Positions 52,601 to 62,057 of a stretch of DNA of 64,000 bases are shown piece after piece. The first letter of the stretch is position 1. The number at the start of each line of letters is the position of its first letter. The stretch spans positions 62,001-126,000 of the forward strand of contig JAUICK010000006.1 of the NCBI GenBank assembly GCA_030427865.1. The letters are read 5' to 3'. Both the position numbers and the translations under genes were made by a program. The notes below the pieces were generated by a model that was not told the origin of the DNA, made no database searches, and was given only the letters and a program-made list of their open reading frames with translations. The stretch is from Bacteroidia bacterium (GTDB lineage: Bacteria; Bacteroidota; Bacteroidia; Flavobacteriales; Flavobacteriaceae).

Positions 52601-52910
52601 CGTACCTAGTGCGTGGGCAGAAGTGGCAGGTAAAAGCGTGGGGAAAGCGGCTATTTTACATAATTAGGTTATAGACCCTGTAGTTTACGAAAGAGGGCTA
52701 TAACATCTGGTTATGTAAATATAGCTTTGGAAAAGTTTAGGGTTTTATGAAAACAATTAAAACGACTAGCTTTTTGTAGTTGTGTTTGAGTTTACGAAAA
52801 TACAAGCTACAATATGCTAGAACCTATGAGATAAAAAAACGCTAAACTTAGGTGTTGGAAAGCGGAACAACACAAAAAATAGAGGGTTTTGAGGTACGAG
52901 AATACTAGGT
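52601..52910. ncRNA. Candidate structured non-coding element (strand and nature unknown)
   Basis: ORF-free; nested complementary segments enclosing two large hairpins with shared loop motif TTTACGAAA. Confidence 0.45.
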
Positions 52911-52925
52911 TTTGGGTTGTGGGGA

Positions 52926-53546
52926 CTATAAAGGGTAAGAATCATCCATAACTCTCGGAATAAAATAACCCTTTATACAATTGGGGTTACGTAGAGCAAT
53001 CTGTATATGGTTTTTCTCTTTGAAACCTGCATTAGGATATAATTCTTCACCTTCAAAAAATACGCCTCTCACAGAATCAAAAGGTCTTTTATTTTTATCT
53101 TTATTAAATTGATGTATAGATTCAATTACAGCACAATCTAAATATCTTTTTAATAAATCACCATTTTCTTTTAATGGAATATTTTTAGGGATTTTAATGT
53201 TAAAAACTTCATTAGACTTTTTTAAAGTTTCATAACCTACACTTAGCAAAGCTAAATTTTCAGAATCTAATAAATCAAGACAAAAACCTAAATCGATTAC
53301 TGCGCCTAACACAGCTGGCTCTTTTATCTTTTGTTTTTTATTATGTGGAGGATTTTTACTTAAAAAAGTTGCAAATTCTAATGCTCTTTGATAATTATTT
53401 TCCCAAAAATATATCCCACTACCAAGCCAATCATAAGAGTTATCGCTTTGCTCAAGAATTTCACCTTCAACCGAAACAATCTTATCCCTTAATTCTTTAT
53501 CACAACCGTGAAAACCTAAAACTAGACCGCTTCTCTTGGAGTACAT
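52926..53546 (-). CDS. ADP-ribosyltransferase-fold-like protein, putative toxin
   Basis: LGFHGCD...DWLGSGIYFWE...VRGVFFEGEELYPNAGFKEKNHIQIALRNPNCIKGYF, ART-like H-Y-[E/Q] pattern. Confidence 0.5.
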   Translation of the reverse strand: MYSKRSGLVLGFHGCDKELRDKIVSVEGEILEQSDNSYDWLGSGIYFWENNYQRALEFATFLSKNPPHNKKQKIKEPAVLGAVIDLGFCLDLLDSENLALLSVGYETLKKSNEVFNIKIPKNIPLKENGDLLKRYLDCAVIESIHQFNKDKNKRPFDSVRGVFFEGEELYPNAGFKEKNHIQIALRNPNCIKGYFIPRVMDDSYPL

Positions 53547-53560
53547 AAAGACTTTAAAAA

Positions 53561-53731
53561 TTACTTTTTATAGCCTAGTTTAATTGGAGTGTGGTAATAA
53601 ACTTTGCGTAAATTACCGTTAGGAGTATTTATACCAGCTTTAATATAAAATTCTGTAGCAGTTTCTTTTGAAGAATTAATCTCTGTTGTATATTCTTTGA
53701 ATTCCTCTAGGTATTTAGCAGTATTACTCAT
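53561..53731 (-). CDS. Small partner of ART-like gene (56 aa, putative antitoxin)
   Basis: Not in ORF track; MSNTAKYLEEFKEYTTEINSSKETATEFYIKAGINTPNGNLRKVYYHTPIKLGYKK*, 14 bp upstream of ART-like start. Confidence 0.65.
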   Translation of the reverse strand: MSNTAKYLEEFKEYTTEINSSKETATEFYIKAGINTPNGNLRKVYYHTPIKLGYKK

Positions 53732-53960
53732 TTAGTTTTATTTATTATAATGAAATTATTTAATAAAATTAAATATCTATTCTATTACATAAAGATATAA
53801 AACGTTTATAAAGTAAACAAATATATGTTATATAATATTATATATGCTTATAATATACAAACTTTATACCATTTATTATATTGTAAACGTTATACTTAAC
53901 TGTATTATTACTTTAATTAATAAGACGTTTATTAGTTTGAGTAGTTACAAAATAATGAGT

Positions 53961-54452
53961 TTATCTATTATTTTCTTTAAAATATTCAACACCTTTAAAA
54001 GCAGCTATTTTGGCTTCATCAATTGTATTAAATAGTTTATTACCCCAAACATTGTTTACACAACATTTATATTTTTTTGAATTAGTATCTGTAATTATAG
54101 TTATAAAATTGTCTTTAAATTTTAAGTATATATTGCCTTTAGCACTAATTTTCCAATTCTTTTTTAACCAATTATTAAGTCTTTGAGCTTTATTGCGAAG
54201 TAGTTTTTCTTGTTTTTTGGGATTTACATAATCATTTGTCATTTTCTCTGCACAAATGCAACCTACATTTAAGGTTTCTGGATAATTTGGATGTTCTACA
54301 ATGTGTACATATCTTATCTTTTCATTATTACACATCATGCATTTTTGATAATCTGTTTCTGAAATGGATTCACCATTTTCTCGAATATCAATAACATTAA
54401 CTAAAAACCAACCTTTGTGTGGTATATCCTTTTTATCCCATTGAAATGACAT
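53961..54452 (-). CDS. Hypothetical Cys-rich (putative zinc-binding) protein
   Basis: CMMCNNEKIRYVHIVEHPNYPETLNVGCICAEKM. Confidence 0.65.
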   Translation of the reverse strand: MSFQWDKKDIPHKGWFLVNVIDIRENGESISETDYQKCMMCNNEKIRYVHIVEHPNYPETLNVGCICAEKMTNDYVNPKKQEKLLRNKAQRLNNWLKKNWKISAKGNIYLKFKDNFITIITDTNSKKYKCCVNNVWGNKLFNTIDEAKIAAFKGVEYFKENNR

Positions 54453-54470
54453 ATTGCTTTAATATTTAGA

Positions 54471-55073
54471 TTAATGCCTACCACAAAGAGGCTTTAATCT
54501 ATCTGCTACCATTTTTTCTAGTAAGTTTAAATACATTGGGTTTTGTATATCTTTAAACTCAATTACGTTTAAAGTAATTTCAAAATCTAAACCTTGTGCA
54601 TAATGAACTAACTGCAAACCTTGAGTTCTATTAACTTTATAATAGCCCATATGTTGATTTATTCTACCAACTATATTTGTTAGGTTCGCAGGTTTTTTCT
54701 TACCTCTTCTAATGCCTACATATAACACTTTACTACCTTTATTTGTGTTTTTATTTTTTGCAGGAACTGTTCTATGACCTGTTGTTCCTTTTGGAGTTCT
54801 AAAAGCATTTATTAAATCATTTAACTCATTGGCTTTACTTTCTGTTTCTAACTCAAACCAATATAAACAATGGTTGTGTTTGTGGTCTAATTCTTCAAAT
54901 AAATATCTAAAATCCTCATCAACATTAGGGGAATATCTATCTTCTTGATAGTCTTTTAAGTTTTTGGTATTGAATTTTTTAGAATAAAAACCTTCGACTT
55001 CTTTAGCTATTATTTTATCTACTATAGCTTCTAATTTGCTATTTATTAAATTAATTTCAGATGCAAGTTTCAT
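54471..55073 (-). CDS. GIY-YIG-like nuclease superfamily protein
   Basis: SKVLYVGIRRGKKKPANLTNIVGRINQHMGYY; ATGA overlap with hsdM. Confidence 0.5.
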   Translation of the reverse strand: MKLASEINLINSKLEAIVDKIIAKEVEGFYSKKFNTKNLKDYQEDRYSPNVDEDFRYLFEELDHKHNHCLYWFELETESKANELNDLINAFRTPKGTTGHRTVPAKNKNTNKGSKVLYVGIRRGKKKPANLTNIVGRINQHMGYYKVNRTQGLQLVHYAQGLDFEITLNVIEFKDIQNPMYLNLLEKMVADRLKPLCGRH

Positions 55074-56692
55074 ATGGTATCTAACCCCAATTCTTTTAAA
55101 TAACTATTATGCTCTTCTCTACTTGATTTTATGTTCTCTTCAATAGCTACAAGTTTTGTATTCACTTCTTTTAAGTTGATGATGGGTTCTGGTTTTGCTG
55201 TACTAACATATCTAGAAATATTTAGGTTGTAATCGTTTTTTTCTATTTCTACCATTGATACGCTACGTGCATACCTTTCTATTTTATCTGGTCTGTTTTG
55301 ATAAGTATCAACTATTCTCTTTATATCTTTTTTTCGTAAAACGTTCTGACGTTTTTCTTTTGCAAAATTCTCTTCATCACTTGCATTAATAAATAACACA
55401 TCATCTTCTTTTTTACACTTCTTTAACACCAATATACAAACTGGAATACCAGTTGAAAAGAATAAATTTGATGGCAAACCAATTACAGTATCTATATTGC
55501 CATCCTTTAGTAATTTTTCTCTGATACGTTGTTCTGCACCACCTCTAAATAAAACTCCATGAGGTAAAATAATAGCCATTGTACCCTCATCACTTAAAAA
55601 GTGAAAACCGTGTAATAAAAAGGCAAAATCTGCTGCCGATTTCGGTGCTAAACCATAATTTTTAAAACGAAAATCTTCACCCATTGCTTCTGAAGCATCC
55701 CAACGTAAACTAAAAGGTGGATTTGCAACAATAGCATCAAAAGTTACTTTTTTTGCAGGATTCATTTCGTTTAAAATATCCCATTCGTTTTTTAAGGTAT
55801 CTCCGTGAAATATTTCGAATTCAGAATCTTTAACACCGTGCAACAACATATTCATACGTGCTAAGTTGTATGTTGTGATGTTTTTTTCTTGTCCGTAAAT
55901 TCTACTGATATAGCCACCGCCTTTTTCTATCTTATCTTTTACATTTAAGAGTAAAGAACCTGAGCCACAGGTAAAATCTAACACTCTATTGATTTTTTTC
56001 TTTTTCCCTGCTTTTGGATTTTGACTGTCTAGTGTTACAATTTCTGATAAGATGGTAGAAATTTGCTGTGGTGTATAAAACTCACCTGCTTTTTTACCTG
56101 AACCTGCTGCAAACTCACCAATTAAATACTCGTAAGCATCACCTAATGTGTCTGTGTCTGTTGAAAACTCTGCAATACCATCTGATATTTTTTTGATGAT
56201 AGTACATAGCTTTTTATTTCTATCTGAATAGGTTTTACCAAGTTTTTCTGAATCTAAATTGATTTCTGAAAATAGACCTTTAAAAGAACTCTCAAAAGAT
56301 TCGTTTTCTATATACTTAAAACCCTTTTGAAGATTTACCAATAACTCGTTATCTTGAATACGTGCTAATTCTGAAATGCTACCCCATAAATACTCTGGTT
56401 TAATCACATAGTGTACCTTTCTACGCATTTGCTTTTCAAAAGGTTCTATATCATTTGGGTTTGCTTCATACCAAACTGACAGTGGAGTACGTTTATCATT
56501 TGTTTCTAAATTAGGATAATCTGAACCTAATTCTTTTTTTACAGAAGCCTCATAGTTATCTGATAAATAACGTAAAAAGAGAAATGATAGCATATAATCA
56601 CGAAAATCATCTGCGTTCATTGCACCTCTTAGATCATTGGCTATATCCCAAAGGGCTTTCCCTAATTGTTCTTGTCTTTGTTTTGCAGTCAT
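55070..56692 (-). CDS. hsdM: Type I restriction-modification DNA methyltransferase subunit
   Basis: DFTCGSGSLLL, FDAIVANPPFSLRW, GKKAGEFYTPQ. Confidence 0.97.
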   Translation of the reverse strand: MTAKQRQEQLGKALWDIANDLRGAMNADDFRDYMLSFLFLRYLSDNYEASVKKELGSDYPNLETNDKRTPLSVWYEANPNDIEPFEKQMRRKVHYVIKPEYLWGSISELARIQDNELLVNLQKGFKYIENESFESSFKGLFSEINLDSEKLGKTYSDRNKKLCTIIKKISDGIAEFSTDTDTLGDAYEYLIGEFAAGSGKKAGEFYTPQQISTILSEIVTLDSQNPKAGKKKKINRVLDFTCGSGSLLLNVKDKIEKGGGYISRIYGQEKNITTYNLARMNMLLHGVKDSEFEIFHGDTLKNEWDILNEMNPAKKVTFDAIVANPPFSLRWDASEAMGEDFRFKNYGLAPKSAADFAFLLHGFHFLSDEGTMAIILPHGVLFRGGAEQRIREKLLKDGNIDTVIGLPSNLFFSTGIPVCILVLKKCKKEDDVLFINASDEENFAKEKRQNVLRKKDIKRIVDTYQNRPDKIERYARSVSMVEIEKNDYNLNISRYVSTAKPEPIINLKEVNTKLVAIEENIKSSREEHNSYLKELGLDTI

Positions 56693-56697
56693 TCCTT

Positions 56698-57759
56698 TTA
56701 ATACTTAAATTTATATTTAACTTGAATTTTTTGAAAAATATCCTTTAAAAGATCTTCGTCAGCTTCAGCCATTTTATTGAATTGCATTTTGTATGCATTT
56801 TTATGTGATAAATGATTTATAATAACCATTGTATCTGCAATTTTTTCTTTTTCAATTCCTATTTGTTCTAGTGTAAAACTTATTCTACCTTGACCAAGAA
56901 AAGAAGATATATTTTCTAATAATTGTCTTAGAAGAACAAAATGATAGGCAAATAATTCTGATTTAATTGCCTCGTCAATTATTTGCATTAAATGAAGATG
57001 AAATAAAAACACATCTTTTTTTGCATTTTTTAACTCAAGTGTTTCATTAGTATTTTTTAGAATTCCAACCTTTGTAATTTCTTTGAATTTACCACTTTTC
57101 TCACCTCTTGTTAATCTATCTGCAAGAATTGAGAATAAACCTATGTGATGTGTGGTTAATATTATGTTTTTTTCTAGATAATTATCTTCAATTAAATTAA
57201 ATATAGATTCAGAAGTAACATAAATGTTATGTTCATCTAAACTAGAAACAGGGTCATCTATAAAAATATGAGCATTTTGAATATCTGCAAAACCATCAAC
57301 TTCAAATAAAGCCAAAAAGAAACACCATACAAAAATACGCTCTTCGCCTCTTGATATTTTAATTGGACTTTCTGTTTCTTCATCTACAAAGAAAGTAATG
57401 GATTCAAAACCCCGTTCTAAATCCTCATAATTAAACTTGAACTTATATTTCGGTTTATATAAAGCTAGTTTTTCTTCAATAATAGGCACATCTAAAAAAG
57501 AATGAAATTTATTTAGATTACTACTGTTTATGGTGAGCTTAATGTCATTATTATCATTTGATTCATCATTATCCCAAACAAACAAATCTTCACTAAAAGC
57601 ATTATAATAAACACCAGAATGATTATCATCATTTTTTTCTTTAGATATATCTTTATACGCTACAGAAAGTCTTGTTTTCCCTGCACCATTAAATGCATAT
57701 ATTAAAATAATATTCTCATTTAAGCTATATATTTCTTCAGCAATTTCTTTATGATTCAT
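56698..57759 (-). CDS. AAA/ABC-type ATPase, PrrC/RloC-like putative anticodon nuclease
   Basis: Walker A FNGAGKTRLS, signature ISRGEER, Walker B HIFIDDPVSSLD, C-terminal LLRQLLE...INHLSHKNAY (RxxxE...H). Confidence 0.65.
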   Translation of the reverse strand: MNHKEIAEEIYSLNENIILIYAFNGAGKTRLSVAYKDISKEKNDDNHSGVYYNAFSEDLFVWDNDESNDNNDIKLTINSSNLNKFHSFLDVPIIEEKLALYKPKYKFKFNYEDLERGFESITFFVDEETESPIKISRGEERIFVWCFFLALFEVDGFADIQNAHIFIDDPVSSLDEHNIYVTSESIFNLIEDNYLEKNIILTTHHIGLFSILADRLTRGEKSGKFKEITKVGILKNTNETLELKNAKKDVFLFHLHLMQIIDEAIKSELFAYHFVLLRQLLENISSFLGQGRISFTLEQIGIEKEKIADTMVIINHLSHKNAYKMQFNKMAEADEDLLKDIFQKIQVKYKFKY

Positions 57760-57761
57760 TT

Positions 57762-58970
57762 TTAAATAATGTTAGGAAACAATTGTTGTAATAAACCTTT
57801 TTTATGGTGTTGTAATTGTTCTATTCTTAGTGTTTGTTTTTCTATTAAAGTATCTACAGATGATAAACACTTGGCTATTCTTTGTTGTTCTTTTGGGTCT
57901 TTAGGTTTTAAAATCTTCAGTTTCGAATAAACAGAAATCCAATGTCTCTTATGTGTACTTACTTCAAACTTCAAATTTTGAATAGCTTCAAACATAAATT
58001 TTATATCATTATCATCTTTAGCTAATAAAATTTTCATTGCTGAGGATTTAACCTTGAAAGAAAAATCTACAAATTTTGATGCTGTTGTAAAGTCATCAAA
58101 AATAATAACTGGAAGGTTTTCATTAAATATTCCTTCTTTTTCATCTGTATAACCTAAAACAAATGTTTTACCTGCTGTTAATACAGGTGTTTCAAACTTA
58201 TCATCATAATCAGTACTTTCAACTAAATAAGGTGTTGGCTGTAAGTAATCAAGACATTTTTCTAAAGTAGTTGGTATCCAGTCTCCATCATTTTGAAATT
58301 CTTTAAAACGAAATTGTGGTTTTGTCTCTCCTTGTTTTGGAAACAACTGTTGTAACAAACCTTTTTTATGGTCTTTTAAAAGGTCTAATTTTTCGGTTTC
58401 TGCTGTGATTAAATTGTCTAAGGATGATAAACAATTGGCTATTTTTTGTTGTTCTTTTTTGTTTGTTGGAATTGCTAATCTAAATTCTTTTAACCAAGTA
58501 GAGTTTAAATTCATTTTAGCACCACCAGCAACTTTCTGCTCCACTTGTTTCCAGAATAAATCTGAATCCATCCAATATCTGACATACTTATTATCAGCTC
58601 TTCTGTTGACTCTAAAAAAACCAAGACTAACAAAAATACCAAACTCAACATCTTCTTTAACAATAATTGGATTACCTAAATTAGAACCAACCCTAGTGAA
58701 AAGTATGTCACCGACTTTTGGTTTTGTACTATCAGGCATACTTAAAAACTTCTCTTCACTTATGTAATTTATATCTTTAAAATCAATATACCCATTTGAG
58801 ATATTCTTTGAAGATAAAAAAGGGATACCTGAATCAATATAATCTGGCTTATGAGTTAAACCTATTTTAATTTTTCCAAGCTCCGAAAACCCAACATCTT
58901 GATATTCTGAATCAAACTCAGGAAAACGTAATTTTGGAATTAACTTTTGTTCTTCTTTATTCATAAGCAT
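57762..58970 (-). CDS. hsdS: Type I restriction specificity subunit
   Basis: Two TRDs, repeated KEQQKIANCLSSLDNLI...HKKGLLQQLFP conserved regions. Confidence 0.95.
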   Translation of the reverse strand: MLMNKEEQKLIPKLRFPEFDSEYQDVGFSELGKIKIGLTHKPDYIDSGIPFLSSKNISNGYIDFKDINYISEEKFLSMPDSTKPKVGDILFTRVGSNLGNPIIVKEDVEFGIFVSLGFFRVNRRADNKYVRYWMDSDLFWKQVEQKVAGGAKMNLNSTWLKEFRLAIPTNKKEQQKIANCLSSLDNLITAETEKLDLLKDHKKGLLQQLFPKQGETKPQFRFKEFQNDGDWIPTTLEKCLDYLQPTPYLVESTDYDDKFETPVLTAGKTFVLGYTDEKEGIFNENLPVIIFDDFTTASKFVDFSFKVKSSAMKILLAKDDNDIKFMFEAIQNLKFEVSTHKRHWISVYSKLKILKPKDPKEQQRIAKCLSSVDTLIEKQTLRIEQLQHHKKGLLQQLFPNII

Positions 58971-61941
58971 TTAATCCTGCTATTTCACGCCCTTGGGCTA
59001 GTTTGTTTAATAAGGGTACTAAATCTTCCATTAAGTTTAATTCTTTTACTCTACGGTCTTTCCAACCTAAGTCTAAAGGAGCTAATAAATCCGTTAACTT
59101 TTCGCCATCAAATAGCATTCGGTTTAATATTTCATTTATAAACGCATTTAGGCTTTCTGTTGTAATACTATGCTTTTCTGCAAGAATTTGTATTTCTTTT
59201 GCAGCTTTATGGTCTTTAAATTGTTGGTAGCCTTTGCGTATTTCCTCTTCATTTAAAGCATTCCCTACTTCTAAGGTATTTATGTAGGCAATAATATCTA
59301 CACGTTCGTCCATTAAATTGGCACTAGAGCTTAATAGGTTTATTAGCTCCTCACGTGTCATTTTATGCTTCGATGGTTTGTCTTGTGTGTATTTTGCAAT
59401 TAAACCAATGATATAATCGTAATCGATTACTGCAGAAGAAAAGAGTACAAATTCGAAATCTAATTGTTGTATATCTTTAGGTGCTTGGTCGCCTTTTTTA
59501 TTTTGAGCAGCCTGTAAACGTTTAGCCGTATCTAAATACGCCGATTTAAAAGAACGTAAATCGTCTTCAGGTAATAAGGCTTCAATGGTTTCTGTTTGGG
59601 TTTCTTCTAAATCTGTATATTGATCTAGTTGTGTTTTGTAACGTTGTACTTCTTTAAAGGCATTTATAAAACCTGCACGTGCTTCATCGCCTTTTAAATT
59701 ACTCACTTCAGAAGCATTACATTCCAACCCTTTGGCTTCCATAAACTGCACCAAATTGTTTACTGCTTTTTGGTATTTCTCAATAACTTTAGGTGCAGCA
59801 TCTACCAACCAAATTTCTTTTGCTTTATCTATTTTAGCCCCAGAAAAACGAATCATTGCTTTGTTTACCTCTTCTTCTTGGTCTCTAAAGACTAAAATAT
59901 TACCATAAGGTTTGGTATCGTTTATTACTCTATTGGTACGTGAATAAGCTTGTATTAATCCATGGTATCTTAAATTTTTATCTACATACAACGTATTTAG
60001 ATATTTAGAATCGAAACCTGTGAGTAGCATATCTACCACAATAACAACATCAATCTTGTTTTTATGAGGATAGTCTGCATTGGTATATTTTTGGTCTTTG
60101 ATACGTTTCTGAATATCTTGATAATACAAATCGAACTCACTTATACTATGGTTTGAACCATATTGTTTGTTATAATCTGCTAGTATAGTAGTTAAAGCTT
60201 CTTTCTTTTTGTTAGGTTCTATTTGATTGTCTGCCTTTTCTTGAGGTAAATCTTCTTGTATTTGTTTTATGTCCTTATTACCTTCTGCTGGAGGAGAAAA
60301 CACACAAGCAATTTGCAATGGTTTGTAATCTGGATTTACTTGGGTAAACTCTCTTTGATTTTGTTTGAATAAATGATAGTATTCAATAGCATCTGAAATA
60401 GAAGATGTAGCCAATACACTATTAAACCTTCTGTAATGTGTTGCTTTATCGTGCTTTTTTAAAATGGTATCAATTACCGCCATTTTATGGCTTAAACTAT
60501 CGGTATCAATTTTTACATCAGGTTTAAAATAATCGATATGAAAACGCAATACGTTTTTATCTTCAATGGCATTTGTAATGGTATACGCGTGTAATTCTTT
60601 TTGAAAAACATCTTCTGTAGTTTTATAAGATGCCTGTGTACCTTCAATAGTTCTATAAGTGGCATTTTCTTCAAAAATGGGTGTTCCTGTAAAACCGAAT
60701 AATTGTGCTTTCGGGAAAAACTCAACAATTGCTTTATGGTTTTCTCCAAATTGTGAACGGTGACATTCATCAAAAATAAATACTACACGTTTGTCTTTTA
60801 AAGGAGCTAAGTGTTCAATGTAATTTTTATCATTTTTGGTATCTAATGCCAAGCCAAGTTTTTGAATTGTGGTTACAATTACTTTATCTGCATAATCTGT
60901 AGAAAGCATTCTTTTTACCAATGTTTTGGTATTGGTATTTTCTTCTACACTACCTTCTTGAAATTTATTAAACTCCTCTCTGGTTTGTCTATCTAAGTCT
61001 TTTCTATCTACAACAAACAAACATTTTTCAATAGCATCATTATCTTTTAAAAGTGTAGAAGCTTTAAAAGAGGTTAGCGTTTTACCACTTCCTGTAGTAT
61101 GCCAAATGTATCCATTTCCTCTATCTTGTTCAATACAATCAACTATAGCTTTTACTGCATAAATTTGATAAGGTCGCATTACCAATATCTTTTGCTCAGT
61201 TTCCACTAACACCATATAGCGACTAATCATTTCACCTAAGGTACATTTTGCTAGAAACTTTTCAGTAAAATCGTCTAAGTGATTAATTTTAGAATTGTCT
61301 TCTTTGGCTAAAGTATAAACTGGTAAAAACTGCTCGTCTGCATTAAAAGCAAAGTGTTTGTTATTATTGTTAGAAAAATAAAAGGTTCTTGTTTTATTAC
61401 TAACGATAAATAATTGCATAAAGCACATTAAGGAATTGGTATATCCGTTTCCTGCATCATTTTTATAATCAACTATTTGTTGCATTGCACGATTAGGACT
61501 AATCTGCAAGGTTTTTAATTCTATTTGAACGAGAGGTAGTCCATTAATCAACAAAATAACATCATATCTATGATTGCTATTTTGGGTATTCATTCGAAGC
61601 TGATTGATAACTTCAAAATCATTTTTACACCAATCTTTTATATTTACTAAAGTATAATGAAGAGGTGTATCGTCTTCTCTGATAAAGGTGTTTCTTTTTC
61701 TTAATAAGTTAGATGTTTTAAATACATCTGGGTTTATAATCTCTGTAAGTAGCTTATCAAATTCGGTATCCGTTAATTTAACTCTATTTAATGCTTCAAA
61801 CTTTTGTCTAAAGTTTTGCTCTAATGAAGCTCTATCTCTTATATCAGTTCTATAGGTGTATTTTAGGTCTTGCAATTTACCTACAAGTCCATATTCTATA
61901 TCTGCCTCATTAACACTATTTATTTGTGTATTACTACTCAT
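58957..61941 (-). CDS. hsdR: Type I restriction endonuclease subunit R
   Basis: GYIWHTTGSGKTLTSFKA, IFDECHRSQFGE, FTGTPIF, VVDMLLTGFDSKYLNTLYVDK. Confidence 0.97.
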   Translation of the reverse strand: MSSNTQINSVNEADIEYGLVGKLQDLKYTYRTDIRDRASLEQNFRQKFEALNRVKLTDTEFDKLLTEIINPDVFKTSNLLRKRNTFIREDDTPLHYTLVNIKDWCKNDFEVINQLRMNTQNSNHRYDVILLINGLPLVQIELKTLQISPNRAMQQIVDYKNDAGNGYTNSLMCFMQLFIVSNKTRTFYFSNNNNKHFAFNADEQFLPVYTLAKEDNSKINHLDDFTEKFLAKCTLGEMISRYMVLVETEQKILVMRPYQIYAVKAIVDCIEQDRGNGYIWHTTGSGKTLTSFKASTLLKDNDAIEKCLFVVDRKDLDRQTREEFNKFQEGSVEENTNTKTLVKRMLSTDYADKVIVTTIQKLGLALDTKNDKNYIEHLAPLKDKRVVFIFDECHRSQFGENHKAIVEFFPKAQLFGFTGTPIFEENATYRTIEGTQASYKTTEDVFQKELHAYTITNAIEDKNVLRFHIDYFKPDVKIDTDSLSHKMAVIDTILKKHDKATHYRRFNSVLATSSISDAIEYYHLFKQNQREFTQVNPDYKPLQIACVFSPPAEGNKDIKQIQEDLPQEKADNQIEPNKKKEALTTILADYNKQYGSNHSISEFDLYYQDIQKRIKDQKYTNADYPHKNKIDVVIVVDMLLTGFDSKYLNTLYVDKNLRYHGLIQAYSRTNRVINDTKPYGNILVFRDQEEEVNKAMIRFSGAKIDKAKEIWLVDAAPKVIEKYQKAVNNLVQFMEAKGLECNASEVSNLKGDEARAGFINAFKEVQRYKTQLDQYTDLEETQTETIEALLPEDDLRSFKSAYLDTAKRLQAAQNKKGDQAPKDIQQLDFEFVLFSSAVIDYDYIIGLIAKYTQDKPSKHKMTREELINLLSSSANLMDERVDIIAYINTLEVGNALNEEEIRKGYQQFKDHKAAKEIQILAEKHSITTESLNAFINEILNRMLFDGEKLTDLLAPLDLGWKDRRVKELNLMEDLVPLLNKLAQGREIAGLNAYE

Positions 61942-62057
61942 TCGACGTTATAGCTTTTTTTATTTGTTAAAAATATAAATATATATTGATTAAATAATAG
62001 GTTTTTGAGCATTTCCTTTTTACCCCTGTTTTAAGGTATATTACAAGTTATAAAACA

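Noticed and set aside
52650-52820. Interpretation of hairpins A/B as integron attC sites
   Set aside because: GTTATAG/CTATAAC and a short VCR-like string (TTGTGTTTGAGTTTA) are present, but no RYYYAAC/GTTRRRY core pair in the right places and no integron integrase in the window
60513-60773. 86-aa minus ORF inside hsdR in another frame
   Set aside because: Out-of-frame shadow of a conserved hsdR helicase region
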